This document shows positions 15,231 through 23,767 of a DNA stretch of 64,000 nucleotides, one piece after another; positions within the stretch are counted from its first letter, which is position 1, and each line of letters opens with the position of its first letter. Under the pieces are notes generated by a model that saw only the letters and a program-made list of their open reading frames with translations, was not told the origin of the DNA and made no database searches. Position numbers and translations under genes: made by a program. This stretch comes from a virus, in IMG/VR virus record IMGVR_UViG_3300028883_000041, positions 1 through 64,000 of that record. The stretch is one strand, 5' to 3'.

Positions 15231-15566
15231 TCACTTCTTTTTCTTTCTTAAAATCTTCCTCTCAGAAGTTTTGATATCTCCATTATTGATTTTCTCTTTA
15301 ATTTCATAATATCTACTCAATTTGAGAGGGTCAATCTTATACACTGGTGTTTGACTGTTTTTCTTATCGAATGCAATCTCTAACACATCGTAGTATCTGA
15401 AAGAATTGATGTGATGATGCACTGTACCAGCTGCAACTCCAGCTTTTTCTGCTAACTCTTTAGCGGACCACCACTGAAACTTGCCCAATGCGTTTTTTTC
15501 CTCAAGACAGTTAAATATTATATCTCTTGTTGTTAATGGTACAACTTCACCGTTGTTTAGTGGCAT
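15231..15566 (-). CDS. Winged-helix transcription regulator
   Basis: The 111-residue protein contains a helix-turn-helix around residues 30-60 (SAKELAEKAGVAAGTVHHHI) followed by a strand and a basic tail of lysines. This fits an archaeal winged-helix DNA-binding protein. It is promoter-proximal in a two-gene unit with the C2H2 protein. It could control the replication genes to its right or its own unit. Confidence 0.7.
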   Translation of the reverse strand: MPLNNGEVVPLTTRDIIFNCLEEKNALGKFQWWSAKELAEKAGVAAGTVHHHINSFRYYDVLEIAFDKKNSQTPVYKIDPLKLSRYYEIKEKINNGDIKTSERKILRKKKK

Positions 15567-15597
15567 TTTTTCATCACTAATTTAAAGATATCAATAC

Positions 15598-15608
15598 CTT
15601 TATATAAG
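15598..15608 (-). promoter_or_regulatory. TATA box for winged-helix/C2H2 unit
   Basis: The minus strand reads CTTATATAAAG, about 37 nt upstream of the ATG at 15566, implying a leader of roughly 10 nt. A second AT-rich element (TTTAAATTAG) lies at about 15582-15590 and is less well spaced. Confidence 0.45.
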
Positions 15609-15654
15609 TTTATTGTTTTGAACTCTTTGAATTCGCATATGGAAATTAGTTATG

Positions 15655-15683
15655 AAAAAAAAATGAAAAAGGACGATATATCG
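15655..15683 (-). terminator. Palindrome plus T-run terminator
   Basis: After the stop at 15685 the minus strand has the palindrome CGATATATCG, then TCC, five T, CA and nine T. A long T-run is typical of archaeal termination. It would end the operon containing PolB. Confidence 0.5.
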
Positions 15684-15684
15684 A

Positions 15685-15963
15685 TTATTTCGCCTTATTC
15701 TTGTATTTTATGAAATTTTCTGGGGTGGTGTAAAAGTTCGCACCCACTTTGATTAATTTTCCTTCTCCAACCAATTCATTGACAGATTTTGCAATATGAA
15801 ATTTATCAGCATAAGGATACTCTCTGGGAACGTTCATTATTCTCCCAAGGTCTTTTATTGACACAAAGTATTCAGTTGCCTCTAATTTTTCTAAAAGTCG
15901 GTCTTTGATTGCTTGGATATGTCTTTCAAATGTTGTTGCTACATCATCATCTTGTAGTGGCAT
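15685..15963 (-). CDS. Winged-helix protein downstream of PolB
   Basis: The start at 15963 overlaps the end of PolB by 17 nt and gives an N-terminus MPLQ, like that of the next winged-helix gene (MPLN). The 92-residue product has helices around KDLGRIMNV and HIAKSVNELVGEGKLIKV followed by a wing-like strand pair, fitting a winged helix. Its coupling to PolB suggests a regulator or accessory of replication. Confidence 0.6.
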   Translation of the reverse strand: MPLQDDDVATTFERHIQAIKDRLLEKLEATEYFVSIKDLGRIMNVPREYPYADKFHIAKSVNELVGEGKLIKVGANFYTTPENFIKYKNKAK

Positions 15964-18667
15964 TACCATCACCAAAATCACCTATTGATGTTTGTTTAAT
16001 TTCTTTCTTCGGCATAGCCATTTTGATTGGTAATATTAATTGACTATAGACACTATTTAAGATATTAATATATTCTATCGTGTCTATGTCTCTCATATCA
16101 GCCAATTCTATAGGCAATACATGTTTGATTTTTTTCTTCTTAGGTTTAATAGCATGGACATATTCTATTACTGAACCTTTTTTAAATAGTAAATTATCAC
16201 TGATAGGATATGGACTCTTTTGCTTATAAACTTCTAATAACTTTTTAGCTGCTCTTACTTGAGGAACGTTAGCCTTATAATCAGATAAAGTTCTTGATAA
16301 TGTAGTACCTATACTATAATCATCAAGAGTTCCAGACCTATTCATTATTGCTAACTCATAGCTCTTTCTTGATGCTTCCAGTTTGTTTATAAGATGAGGG
16401 ATGTCAGACAGAGTAGAGCAGTTATCTCGTATGATATCGGTCCATCTTTTGAATGCATCTTTGACTATACGTGGGGTATGTTTCTTTTTACCTACTAATC
16501 CTTTAATAATCTTGCCTTTACTACCATCTTTTTTTAATTCTACTACATAGTAATTCTTTTTAGCATGAAATACTATTACTATACCACGTTCTTCCACTTC
16601 TAAATCAACGTTGTAAGTATTACGTATATAATTCACTACCTCTTCATATGCTTCTTCTTTTAGTCTGGTTAGGAACACACTGTCAGTGTCACCTCCTATC
16701 ACCAGAGCACCTATCTCTTCAAACTTCTTCTTGATTGAGAGGGTAGTCTGTTTACCAGTAGCAGTTGTACATTCAGCTGATGGAGCACAGAAAAACGGAA
16801 ATCTATCAAAAGCATTCACACCATAGGATGCATTTATTACAACTTTAAGATATTGTTCTACTGCTTTATATCCTATGACATCATCTTTATGTTGTTTGAA
16901 ATAATACACTCTAACATCTTTAACGAACCCTACCATTGTACTAAAAGTACCATCATATCTGGTGCAGACATGATGAGATGGAACAATAGATTTAAGGTCT
17001 TTTGCAAACTTTAACTCCTTATCTATCTTTTCAATAGGAACACTAAGAGTTGGATATATCTTATTGTTTTTACATTCTGGATGACCACAGTTCATAGTAT
17101 CATAACTTAGATTATGATTGACTATCATAGTAGGATACAATGATGCTACGTCTGCTACTACCAGATTAAAATGTGTTCCCATGACTGGTTCAAGAACTAT
17201 AGCACCAGCAAACTTCTTACCAGTGACAGAGACAGAATGATAACCTCCTATTTGTTCCAGTTCATACTTGTTGATATTAGGCATCTTATAATAGACTAAC
17301 AACCTCCTCATCAAATTTAAGATGACAGATGCTACCTTAGACCTACAAGCATCTTCTACTGCTTTGGTTGCTATCCTCATGGTCATCATTATCAGTTGCA
17401 TTACAATTTCATTATCAAATGTACATAAATCTAATACAAGAGAGTTATCTTGAGCATTATAATAACACAATTCTTGAGTAGGTAGGTTTGTTATTCTCCC
17501 TTCATAATCATATTTTTGTTCATCAAGTAAAGACTTAGATACATCATTAAGACTGTTCCTATCATATTTTCCTTTGAAGGCATAGTTTTTTATAGAAGGA
17601 TTACTAAAAAATCTATAGAGGTCTATGAGATACTTATCAGACACTCCTTTATTCACTCTCTCATATGACCTCTCTTCATTTTCTACTATTGTTTTATAAC
17701 CCCATATCTTATTATTTTTGATATTAAGATAGTTCATTCTACTACATAGATATGGTATATCAAACTCATCTACATTGAACCCAACAATAAACTTCTGTGG
17801 CATACCAACAAGATACTTAACTGCTTCTTTAACAAGTTCTCTTTCGTTACTGAACTCTCTTATCATATGGTTTTCATGCCTTTCATCAAAGGAACTTGCT
17901 TTAGTATTTCTGGTCACATCATCCAGTGCAAAGGTTAGATGTATCATGTTTCCATCTCTATACCAACTGAGAGTGACAGAACTAATAGGTGCTACAGCTT
18001 CAAATGCATCTATAGCATCACGATAATTGAAATCACATTCTATATCTACAGCCAATATATGTTCTTTGAATTGAGGGAATGGTGTAGTAAAGACAGACAT
18101 CAACCAATCAAAAGCAGTCTTTGGCATCTTTCCCATATACTTTTCTATTTCTGGCATAACATAGATAGGATGTTTTTTAATAGCCTTCCAATCTACATCG
18201 AGTTTCATAGTCTCTAAATCATAGGGCATACCCATTGATAGATTGTTCTCATAACAATATACTTCGTGATATTTGACATGATTATTATATACAAATTTAG
18301 GGTCAATTAATTGGCTTAGACCATTACCTTCCTTAGTATTAGTAACATAATGAGGTTTTGTTACAATGACTTTAGTTAATTTGATTGGTTGTCTTGTTCG
18401 TGGATGTGTTAATTCTATCCTCTTACAATCAACTACTTTAGCACTGTTCCAAGTAGGTTTCCCATTTACCATTAGTGTGTATTTATCTGTTTGAACTTGA
18501 AAGATATTCATTATCTGTTTTTCTGTAAGAGTGGTATAAAAAAAAGGTAAGTGGTCTTCTTCATAGGGTTTTTCTATTATCTTTCCAGTTTCGTCATCAA
18601 AGAACCTAAGTATTTGACCACTTTTAGACTTCTCTTTTGGATACATGGTCGACATGAGCCATCTCAT
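15947..18667 (-). CDS. polB: Family B DNA polymerase with 3'-5' exonuclease
   Basis: This 906-residue enzyme should replicate the viral genome. The proofreading motifs are present: Exo I (DIECD near residue 210), Exo II (FNVDEFD) and Exo III (YYNAQD). So are the polymerase motifs: A (DVASLYP), B (KVVINASYG) and C (GGDTDS). In motif C the usual tyrosine before GDTDS is glycine, and motif B has alanine where serine is common; the catalytic aspartates are intact. The start at 18667 has AGGAG 9 nt upstream; a longer frame to 18724 overlaps the previous gene more. The length is normal to slightly long for archaeal PolB. It lies between small accessory genes and a methyltransferase. Confidence 0.95.
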   Translation of the reverse strand: MRWLMSTMYPKEKSKSGQILRFFDDETGKIIEKPYEEDHLPFFYTTLTEKQIMNIFQVQTDKYTLMVNGKPTWNSAKVVDCKRIELTHPRTRQPIKLTKVIVTKPHYVTNTKEGNGLSQLIDPKFVYNNHVKYHEVYCYENNLSMGMPYDLETMKLDVDWKAIKKHPIYVMPEIEKYMGKMPKTAFDWLMSVFTTPFPQFKEHILAVDIECDFNYRDAIDAFEAVAPISSVTLSWYRDGNMIHLTFALDDVTRNTKASSFDERHENHMIREFSNERELVKEAVKYLVGMPQKFIVGFNVDEFDIPYLCSRMNYLNIKNNKIWGYKTIVENEERSYERVNKGVSDKYLIDLYRFFSNPSIKNYAFKGKYDRNSLNDVSKSLLDEQKYDYEGRITNLPTQELCYYNAQDNSLVLDLCTFDNEIVMQLIMMTMRIATKAVEDACRSKVASVILNLMRRLLVYYKMPNINKYELEQIGGYHSVSVTGKKFAGAIVLEPVMGTHFNLVVADVASLYPTMIVNHNLSYDTMNCGHPECKNNKIYPTLSVPIEKIDKELKFAKDLKSIVPSHHVCTRYDGTFSTMVGFVKDVRVYYFKQHKDDVIGYKAVEQYLKVVINASYGVNAFDRFPFFCAPSAECTTATGKQTTLSIKKKFEEIGALVIGGDTDSVFLTRLKEEAYEEVVNYIRNTYNVDLEVEERGIVIVFHAKKNYYVVELKKDGSKGKIIKGLVGKKKHTPRIVKDAFKRWTDIIRDNCSTLSDIPHLINKLEASRKSYELAIMNRSGTLDDYSIGTTLSRTLSDYKANVPQVRAAKKLLEVYKQKSPYPISDNLLFKKGSVIEYVHAIKPKKKKIKHVLPIELADMRDIDTIEYINILNSVYSQLILPIKMAMPKKEIKQTSIGDFGDGNATTR

Positions 18668-18806
18668 TTCTAATCTCCTCTTGTTTCTCAAACTTATCAA
18701 AGGTAATTCTTTTGAGTCTCCCATTCTCTAATACATAGAGATTGTTTGTATAATCAGAGATATACAGTCCTTCTACTTCTGTCTCCCTAACACTAACAAA
18801 GCTCAT
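18624..18806 (-). CDS. Hypothetical protein, 60 residues
   Basis: ATG 18806 is preceded by GAGGAG at 7 nt. The product is a small alpha/beta protein with no recognised motif. It overlaps PolB by 44 nt and the zinc-ribbon gene by 14 nt, so it is embedded in a coupled replication operon. Confidence 0.55.
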   Translation of the reverse strand: MSFVSVRETEVEGLYISDYTNNLYVLENGRLKRITFDKFEKQEEIRNEMAHVDHVSKREV

Positions 18807-18942
18807 CACTATGCTCCTCTTTAGTTTGGGTTACATGACCGCATTTCATACATGTTATCTCTATAGTATAAGGGTCCTTCAGTCTTACTCTAAACTGTTT
18901 ACTTCCACATTCTGTACATGGTTTTATTTCTGGTTTTGACAT
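18793..18942 (-). CDS. Small zinc-ribbon protein, 49 residues
   Basis: The frame from ATG 18942 to TAG 18793 bridges the methyltransferase and the next gene, overlapping both. It has CTEC (residues 9-12) and CMKC (residues 31-34) with strand-like residues between, the layout of a TFIIS/TFIIB-type ribbon. A role near PolB is possible, but function is unknown. Confidence 0.65.
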   Translation of the reverse strand: MSKPEIKPCTECGSKQFRVRLKDPYTIEITCMKCGHVTQTKEEHSDELC

Positions 18943-19763
18943 TCTTTTATTCTCCTTTTAGTTGTGTTTATAGATGCATCACTGATATCACAGACATAGT
19001 AATTACATCCAAGTTCTTCTGCTACAACAGCTGTTGTTCCACCACCACAAAATGGGTCGTATACAGTCACTGGTTCTATCCCAAATTTAGGATGTGATTT
19101 GATACACCATTCTGGTAATTGAGGGGGAAACTCGGCTGGATTGTAACGTCTGAGGTTCTGACCATATTTTAAAATAGGTATAACCCACACATCTCCTACG
19201 TCTTTATATGCTCTATCAAACTTATCTATCATACGTTGGATTGCTGGTTTATATCTTTTGTCTTTTAGATATTCTGGTGTGAGTTCTTCACCTATATTTG
19301 CTCTATTAATGAGTGTCTTTCCTTTACTAAATAGGAATATCTTCTCATAGTATCTTGAAAACGATTTATCTGTCCTCATAGCATTGGTATGTTGTTTGTT
19401 TGGCATCACCCAAATGATTTCTTGAACGAATTTCCAACTACTATTAGCCACTATTTCCCTTACGACAAAATTCATATCTTCCATACTTTGTAGGGGTGAT
19501 TTTCTATCACCTTTTAAGTTCAAATACATCAAAGAAGGTTCGTTACAGATTTTGTCGGTGGGGTGTAGGCTATAGATTAATAGGTCCAACCAATGTTCTC
19601 TGGAAACATCATCTTTGTAACCAGTATATGGGACACCGATATTATAAGGAGGTGATGTTACTACGACATCAACTTTAGGATATCCATAATGTTCGGTGTA
19701 TCCGTATACAAAGTTATGAAATGATATTGCATCGTATTGTTTAACAATCATTTTATTGGTCAT
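18924..19763 (-). CDS. DNA amino-methyltransferase (N4/N6, beta class)
   Basis: The 279-residue enzyme should methylate an exocyclic amino group of cytosine or adenine in DNA using S-adenosylmethionine. The catalytic motif IV TSPPY is at residues 36-40 and the cofactor motif DPFCGGGTT is near the C-terminus. The order IV then I marks the beta class; the target-recognition region lies between. TSPPY is common in N4-cytosine enzymes but does not decide the base. The start at 19763 is about 27 nt from the TATA box, implying a leaderless message. No cognate nuclease is adjacent, so self-protection against host restriction is the likely role. Confidence 0.9.
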   Translation of the reverse strand: MTNKMIVKQYDAISFHNFVYGYTEHYGYPKVDVVVTSPPYNIGVPYTGYKDDVSREHWLDLLIYSLHPTDKICNEPSLMYLNLKGDRKSPLQSMEDMNFVVREIVANSSWKFVQEIIWVMPNKQHTNAMRTDKSFSRYYEKIFLFSKGKTLINRANIGEELTPEYLKDKRYKPAIQRMIDKFDRAYKDVGDVWVIPILKYGQNLRRYNPAEFPPQLPEWCIKSHPKFGIEPVTVYDPFCGGGTTAVVAEELGCNYYVCDISDASINTTKRRIKECQNQK

Positions 19764-19785
19764 ATAAGTTACATTATGTTTGACC

Positions 19786-19803
19786 ATATTTAAACCTTTT
19801 GAA
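19786..19803 (-). promoter_or_regulatory. BRE/TATA promoter for the methyltransferase-PolB operon
   Basis: The minus strand reads CAAAAGGTTTAAATATGG, centred about 27 nt upstream of the ATG at 19763. This favours that start over upstream ATGs, which lie within or before the promoter. Confidence 0.6.
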
Positions 19804-19839
19804 TGCTCGTGTATGGAAAGTGCTTCCAAAAATTTTTTG

Positions 19840-19869
19840 AAAAAACGAGAAGGCTGACCAGACCTTCTC
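19840..19869 (-). terminator. Hairpin terminator after the primase-helicase gene
   Basis: On the minus strand a 7-base-pair stem GAGAAGG with CCTTCTC is followed by G and six T. It lies about 100 nt after the stop at 19971 and just before the methyltransferase promoter. The rest of the gap 19764-19970 holds no convincing gene. Confidence 0.6.
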
Positions 19870-19970
19870 CGAGAAACAAAGAACCCAAACAAGGAGCAAC
19901 ACAATGAGTTCAGAAATGTATCTATACGAGCATATAATATTCACAATACAAATATTTAAAGGTTTCTATC

Positions 19971-22900
19971 CTATTGACCAGTGTCTTTAATGAACATTAA
20001 GTCATCTAATCTATCATGTTTGACCAGAGAAATGCCAAAGTATTCGAGTAGGTCTTTGGCTACCATGATTTCTTGAATAAACTTTTTCGGTTCAGCAACA
20101 CGTTCATTCCTATTCTTCTTAACTATGTTGTGTGCATTAGAAACAAGAAGATAATTATGTTTATCAAGATATTTGAGTAGTTTATTGAACCTATAGTCAA
20201 CAAGATAACCAAATTTCTTCCATACCTTACCTATTACAAGCATCTCTTCTTTAGTAATTAATTTATTAGTCTTTGCAATATGAGGCATAGGAACATCATC
20301 ATCCATCTTGATAGTCTTCATCACTTCATTATAACTCATACCCCAGTTATAAACAACACTGAAATCTTTAGCCATTGGGTCTTTGGCTCTACCTATTGTC
20401 TGATAGAATGTTTGATGAGCATTCATTATTTCTAATCTACCAGATAACTCTTCTATATCCATACCTACAAACATCCCTTGCTCTTGGTAGTAGTTTGCTA
20501 ACCAAAGAGATGAGTTCTTTGGAGGATTAGGAGGACAGATAGTTACCATCACTCTTTCCTCTTTAGCTACACCTATCGTTTCGTCAGACCTATAGTAGGT
20601 TACTGCTACTTGAGGTATCTCTTCCTTCTTTTTTAAATCCCACATCATATTGAATGTAAAAATATTAGACACAATCAACAACACATTTTGAGTTCCATGT
20701 TGCTTACAAACATTCTTTATGAACTGTTTTAAATCTTCTAAGTCATCATACTTACCAGTAGCTTTGGTTTTTGACAATAGAGTTCTGATATTTATTACCT
20801 TGTTAGATGGAACAATTAATTGTTTATCACAAGTATTTCGTGGGTCTCCTACATTGAACCTTTCAAAGTCTAACCCAAATACATCAGAAGGTTTAGCTAA
20901 AGGCATGGTAGCATCAGTAACTATGATTTGTTTTCCTCTGTTATGCATTTCAGTAACAAATCCAGTAACTTTTCTTATCTTAGGAGAGGTAACAAAACAA
21001 GCATTAATTTTTTTATCAATTGTTGGTGTGTTCTGTAACCACCATACATCAGACTGCAATAACTGTAGCATCTTAATGATATTAGGTAGAGGTTCATTGG
21101 TTCTCTTAACGAAACTCGATATAACAGATAGATAAGCAAAGAAGTTATCTCTGAATTCTTCAAGTTCTTCTGGACCATTCTTAAGTAATACATTCTCTAC
21201 CTTCTCACAATAAACTTTGTCTAATTCACCATCAAACTTTTTAGTCATAACAAACTTCTCATAATGAAGGCAAAACTTTTCTTTGATAAGTCTAAGCTTA
21301 TCTATAGTTTTCATTTGATTGGTATTAAAGCTGACATGAGTATTAGGATTAGGAGGTCCATCAAGTCTATTGAATTCTTCATGAAGATTTTGTATAAAGT
21401 TTCTTGAATTGATTGTGGTCTTGTTGTCATTAGCATCATAATAACTCTCATCATATACAGTTATAGCAAGAGGAGATGATTGAACAAGATTAGATATCTC
21501 ATCCATGAACACCACATCAAATGCATCAAAAATCATATTTAATAATGCTTTAGACTCTGGCTCATTATTTTTAGCAAGAGCAGACATTTTGTCATAGGTC
21601 ATGAACAATACATCATAGTCATATATCCTCTGCATCACAGTTTGGTAGGCACAATACCCTTGTTTCTGTTGATACTGTTGATATTGACTATCATCTGATT
21701 TCCAGATAGGCATAGGAGTTCCATCCTCTTCTCGATGTGGAAACACAAAAGTCTCTCTATAATAAGGACACTCTACCTTTTGACCAGTCTCTTTTGTGAC
21801 TATACAAGAAGGTTTAGTATGGAATGGCATATTCAACCACTCCACCTCTGGTGTAGGACCCCAGTTAGGTTCTTCTTTCTTCTTATTTTTAAGGTCAGTT
21901 ATCTGAAACCTAAGTTTAAGGCAAGAGTTTTTGTTTGAGGAAAGAACAGCACCATTAATCCTCTCTCCATACTGCTCGTAAATTATTCTCATTGCACTGC
22001 TGAATACTTCTTCTGCTATCCTATTTGTAGGAACTAAGACCAACGTACGTTTCTTCATATAGGTTGCAACTCGTATCAAAGTTGTTGTTAGACCAGCACG
22101 AGTAGTTTTGATTGCCTCAAAATGTTTGTGTGGTTGTTGTAACATCTGTGATACTCTATGCGTTATAACATCGAAGTCTCTTTCTTCTTGTGCTTCTGTT
22201 AGAGCTTGGACTATAACTGGTGACGGTTTCTTCCTCAAACAATAACTCCTCCCACACTTGGGTGCATCCTTTGCTGGGTCACAGAAATAAAAATCACTAT
22301 GAATGTCTTGCATCTTGGAACAAGACGGAGGTTTATCTGGCTCTTCTGGATTACCAAGATAAGCTCTTATACTTGTAAAGAGTTTGTTCTTATTTTGTGG
22401 TAGGTTATCTTCTTCATCATTAATTCTAAATCTAAAAAACATTGCCAAGTCGTCTGGAGAGTAGTTCTTATTATGAGAATAGTAATCATATTTCATTGAT
22501 GCTAAGTATCTTAATAGCACCACGTTCTTATGATGACCCCCAGCATGTAGAGCATTATAAATACATGGTGGTGTCTTCTCTGGGTCATTACTTGAGATGA
22601 GTTTAAACATTTCATCTACTTTCTTCTCTTGTTTTTCATCCAGTAAATCATGTGGTTCTGGACATGTAATTTTATAGTAAATTAATGGCTTCTTGAATTC
22701 TTTGATTGTACCTACTCTCTGAACTTTTCTTGACAATTCTTCTATGTCTTCTGTATCCATACTTCTTGTAATATAATCAATGAATTGGAACGGAGGAACT
22801 ACTATTGGTGCAACTTGTATGTTACCTAATTCTGTTTGTTTAATTGTTTCCTCTACATTATATGCACCATTTTGTTTAACAACTGGGACACAATAAAAGG

Positions 22901-23549
22901 TCTTATACCCAAACTTCTGGTATGCAGAATATGGCACCCTAAATATATGTCCTCCTCTCTTATATAACACTGTATCAATAATGATAAGGTATTCAACTGA
23001 TTTATATGTAAACTTTTTACATATCCCTTGGTGGCGTTTAGACTTCTTTCCCTCTTTATTCTTAGGGTAATAAAGGCTAAAGCCTTCATTCTTCTTAAAT
23101 AAGCCATTAACATTATCATCATCCCAGAGCACTGGTAGAAATACGAGTTTACTAACTGCTTTATTATATTTCTGTACTCTATACATTCCTTTACCAGAAA
23201 CATAATCATAGAAACTGATATCTGGATGGTTTTTATCCCACTCTTCCCAAAATTTCATGACTGCTGTCAGTATCATCTTTCTTTGTTGTTCTTTGGTGTT
23301 TAGTTGCTTAGCATAAGGGGTAAGTATCTTCACATCTGTATCAATAACAAACATGGTATGGTCTTTACCTTCTATTGTTCTAAACAAAGGAGTTAAAGGA
23401 TTAATAGCATTAAGGTCAAACTCAGTTTGCCACTTACCAATCTTTTCTCCTCCACCAGTAGCTCTTTCTGCTTTTGATATAGCATTAGCTCCTTTAACAA
23501 AGGGCTTGATAGCATTCCTCATCTTTAGAATTTTACTGTCTTCGGTCAC
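19971..23549 (-). CDS. Fused primase / PriL-like Fe-S / XPD-like helicase
   Basis: This 1192-residue protein should unwind and prime viral DNA. Residues about 66-205 carry archaeo-eukaryotic primase motifs: FVIDTD (D70, D72), SGKGMYR (118-124) and IIID (D192) with R204. Residues 327-437 resemble the C-terminal Fe-S domain of the large primase subunit PriL: PPC (C329), PPSC (C410), then C423, C432 and C437. Residues from about 470 form a superfamily 2 helicase. Between its motif I and motif II DE box (FMDEIS, 681-686) lie C543, C582, C594 and C633, the position of the XPD/DinG Fe-S cluster. TDATMP (878-883) and QTIGRAKDP (about 1049-1057) fit motifs III and VI. The P-loop is unusual (TRAGLTTT, no lysine). 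A GTG start lies about 28 nt from a TATA-like box. Confidence 0.85.
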   Translation of the reverse strand: MTEDSKILKMRNAIKPFVKGANAISKAERATGGGEKIGKWQTEFDLNAINPLTPLFRTIEGKDHTMFVIDTDVKILTPYAKQLNTKEQQRKMILTAVMKFWEEWDKNHPDISFYDYVSGKGMYRVQKYNKAVSKLVFLPVLWDDDNVNGLFKKNEGFSLYYPKNKEGKKSKRHQGICKKFTYKSVEYLIIIDTVLYKRGGHIFRVPYSAYQKFGYKTFYCVPVVKQNGAYNVEETIKQTELGNIQVAPIVVPPFQFIDYITRSMDTEDIEELSRKVQRVGTIKEFKKPLIYYKITCPEPHDLLDEKQEKKVDEMFKLISSNDPEKTPPCIYNALHAGGHHKNVVLLRYLASMKYDYYSHNKNYSPDDLAMFFRFRINDEEDNLPQNKNKLFTSIRAYLGNPEEPDKPPSCSKMQDIHSDFYFCDPAKDAPKCGRSYCLRKKPSPVIVQALTEAQEERDFDVITHRVSQMLQQPHKHFEAIKTTRAGLTTTLIRVATYMKKRTLVLVPTNRIAEEVFSSAMRIIYEQYGERINGAVLSSNKNSCLKLRFQITDLKNKKKEEPNWGPTPEVEWLNMPFHTKPSCIVTKETGQKVECPYYRETFVFPHREEDGTPMPIWKSDDSQYQQYQQKQGYCAYQTVMQRIYDYDVLFMTYDKMSALAKNNEPESKALLNMIFDAFDVVFMDEISNLVQSSPLAITVYDESYYDANDNKTTINSRNFIQNLHEEFNRLDGPPNPNTHVSFNTNQMKTIDKLRLIKEKFCLHYEKFVMTKKFDGELDKVYCEKVENVLLKNGPEELEEFRDNFFAYLSVISSFVKRTNEPLPNIIKMLQLLQSDVWWLQNTPTIDKKINACFVTSPKIRKVTGFVTEMHNRGKQIIVTDATMPLAKPSDVFGLDFERFNVGDPRNTCDKQLIVPSNKVINIRTLLSKTKATGKYDDLEDLKQFIKNVCKQHGTQNVLLIVSNIFTFNMMWDLKKKEEIPQVAVTYYRSDETIGVAKEERVMVTICPPNPPKNSSLWLANYYQEQGMFVGMDIEELSGRLEIMNAHQTFYQTIGRAKDPMAKDFSVVYNWGMSYNEVMKTIKMDDDVPMPHIAKTNKLITKEEMLVIGKVWKKFGYLVDYRFNKLLKYLDKHNYLLVSNAHNIVKKNRNERVAEPKKFIQEIMVAKDLLEYFGISLVKHDRLDDLMFIKDTGQ

Positions 23550-23570
23550 GTGTTGGTCTCCACATGAATG

Positions 23571-23584
23571 GTAATTTAACTTAA
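23571..23584 (-). promoter_or_regulatory. TATA-like box for primase-helicase gene
   Basis: The minus strand reads TTAAGTTAAATTAC, centred about 28 nt from the GTG at 23549. It is weaker than the BRE/TATA elements elsewhere. Confidence 0.4.
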
Positions 23585-23628
23585 TTTTTTGTACCTTAAA
23601 AACATTTCTTATGAGTGTACCACGAATA

Positions 23629-23646
23629 TTCGAAAGGTTTAAATAC
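23629..23646 (+). promoter_or_regulatory. BRE/TATA promoter for the RPA-like operon
   Basis: TTCGAAAGGTTTAAATAC repeats almost exactly the promoters at 6185 and 11200. Transcription should start near 23667, about 100 nt before the main start codon, so this message has a long leader. Confidence 0.65.
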
Positions 23647-23682
23647 CATCAAGAAAATAGTAATTTACTAGCTTGAATTAGG

Positions 23683-23766
23683 ATGCTTTCAATACTGAAA
23701 GTTAAGGAGGATTTCCTCCTTCCTCCTTTAAGTTATAGAAAACAAGTAAAAAAAGTAAGTGATTGA
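23683..23766 (+). CDS. Possible 27-residue leader peptide
   Basis: An ATG 16 nt after the predicted transcription start opens a 27-codon frame. It ends in TGA, one base before the ATG of the RPA-like gene. The same junction, GATTGA-A-ATG, joins the RPA-like gene to the next gene, which suggests translational coupling. The product is basic (9 K/R) with a hydrophobic middle. It overlaps two hairpins. It could equally be a chance frame in a structured leader. Confidence 0.35.
   Translation: MLSILKVKEDFLLPPLSYRKQVKKVSD
23686..23728 (+). promoter_or_regulatory. Structured leader with alternative hairpins
   Basis: Two hairpins follow one another: CTTTCA with TGAAAG (23686-23701, 4-base loop) and AAGGAGGA (23704-23711) with TCCTCCTT (23714-23721). 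A second TCCTCCTT at 23721-23728 can compete for the same AAGGAGGA, which itself looks like a Shine-Dalgarno sequence. This would allow alternative RNA structures. Confidence 0.5.
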
Positions 23767-23767
23767 A

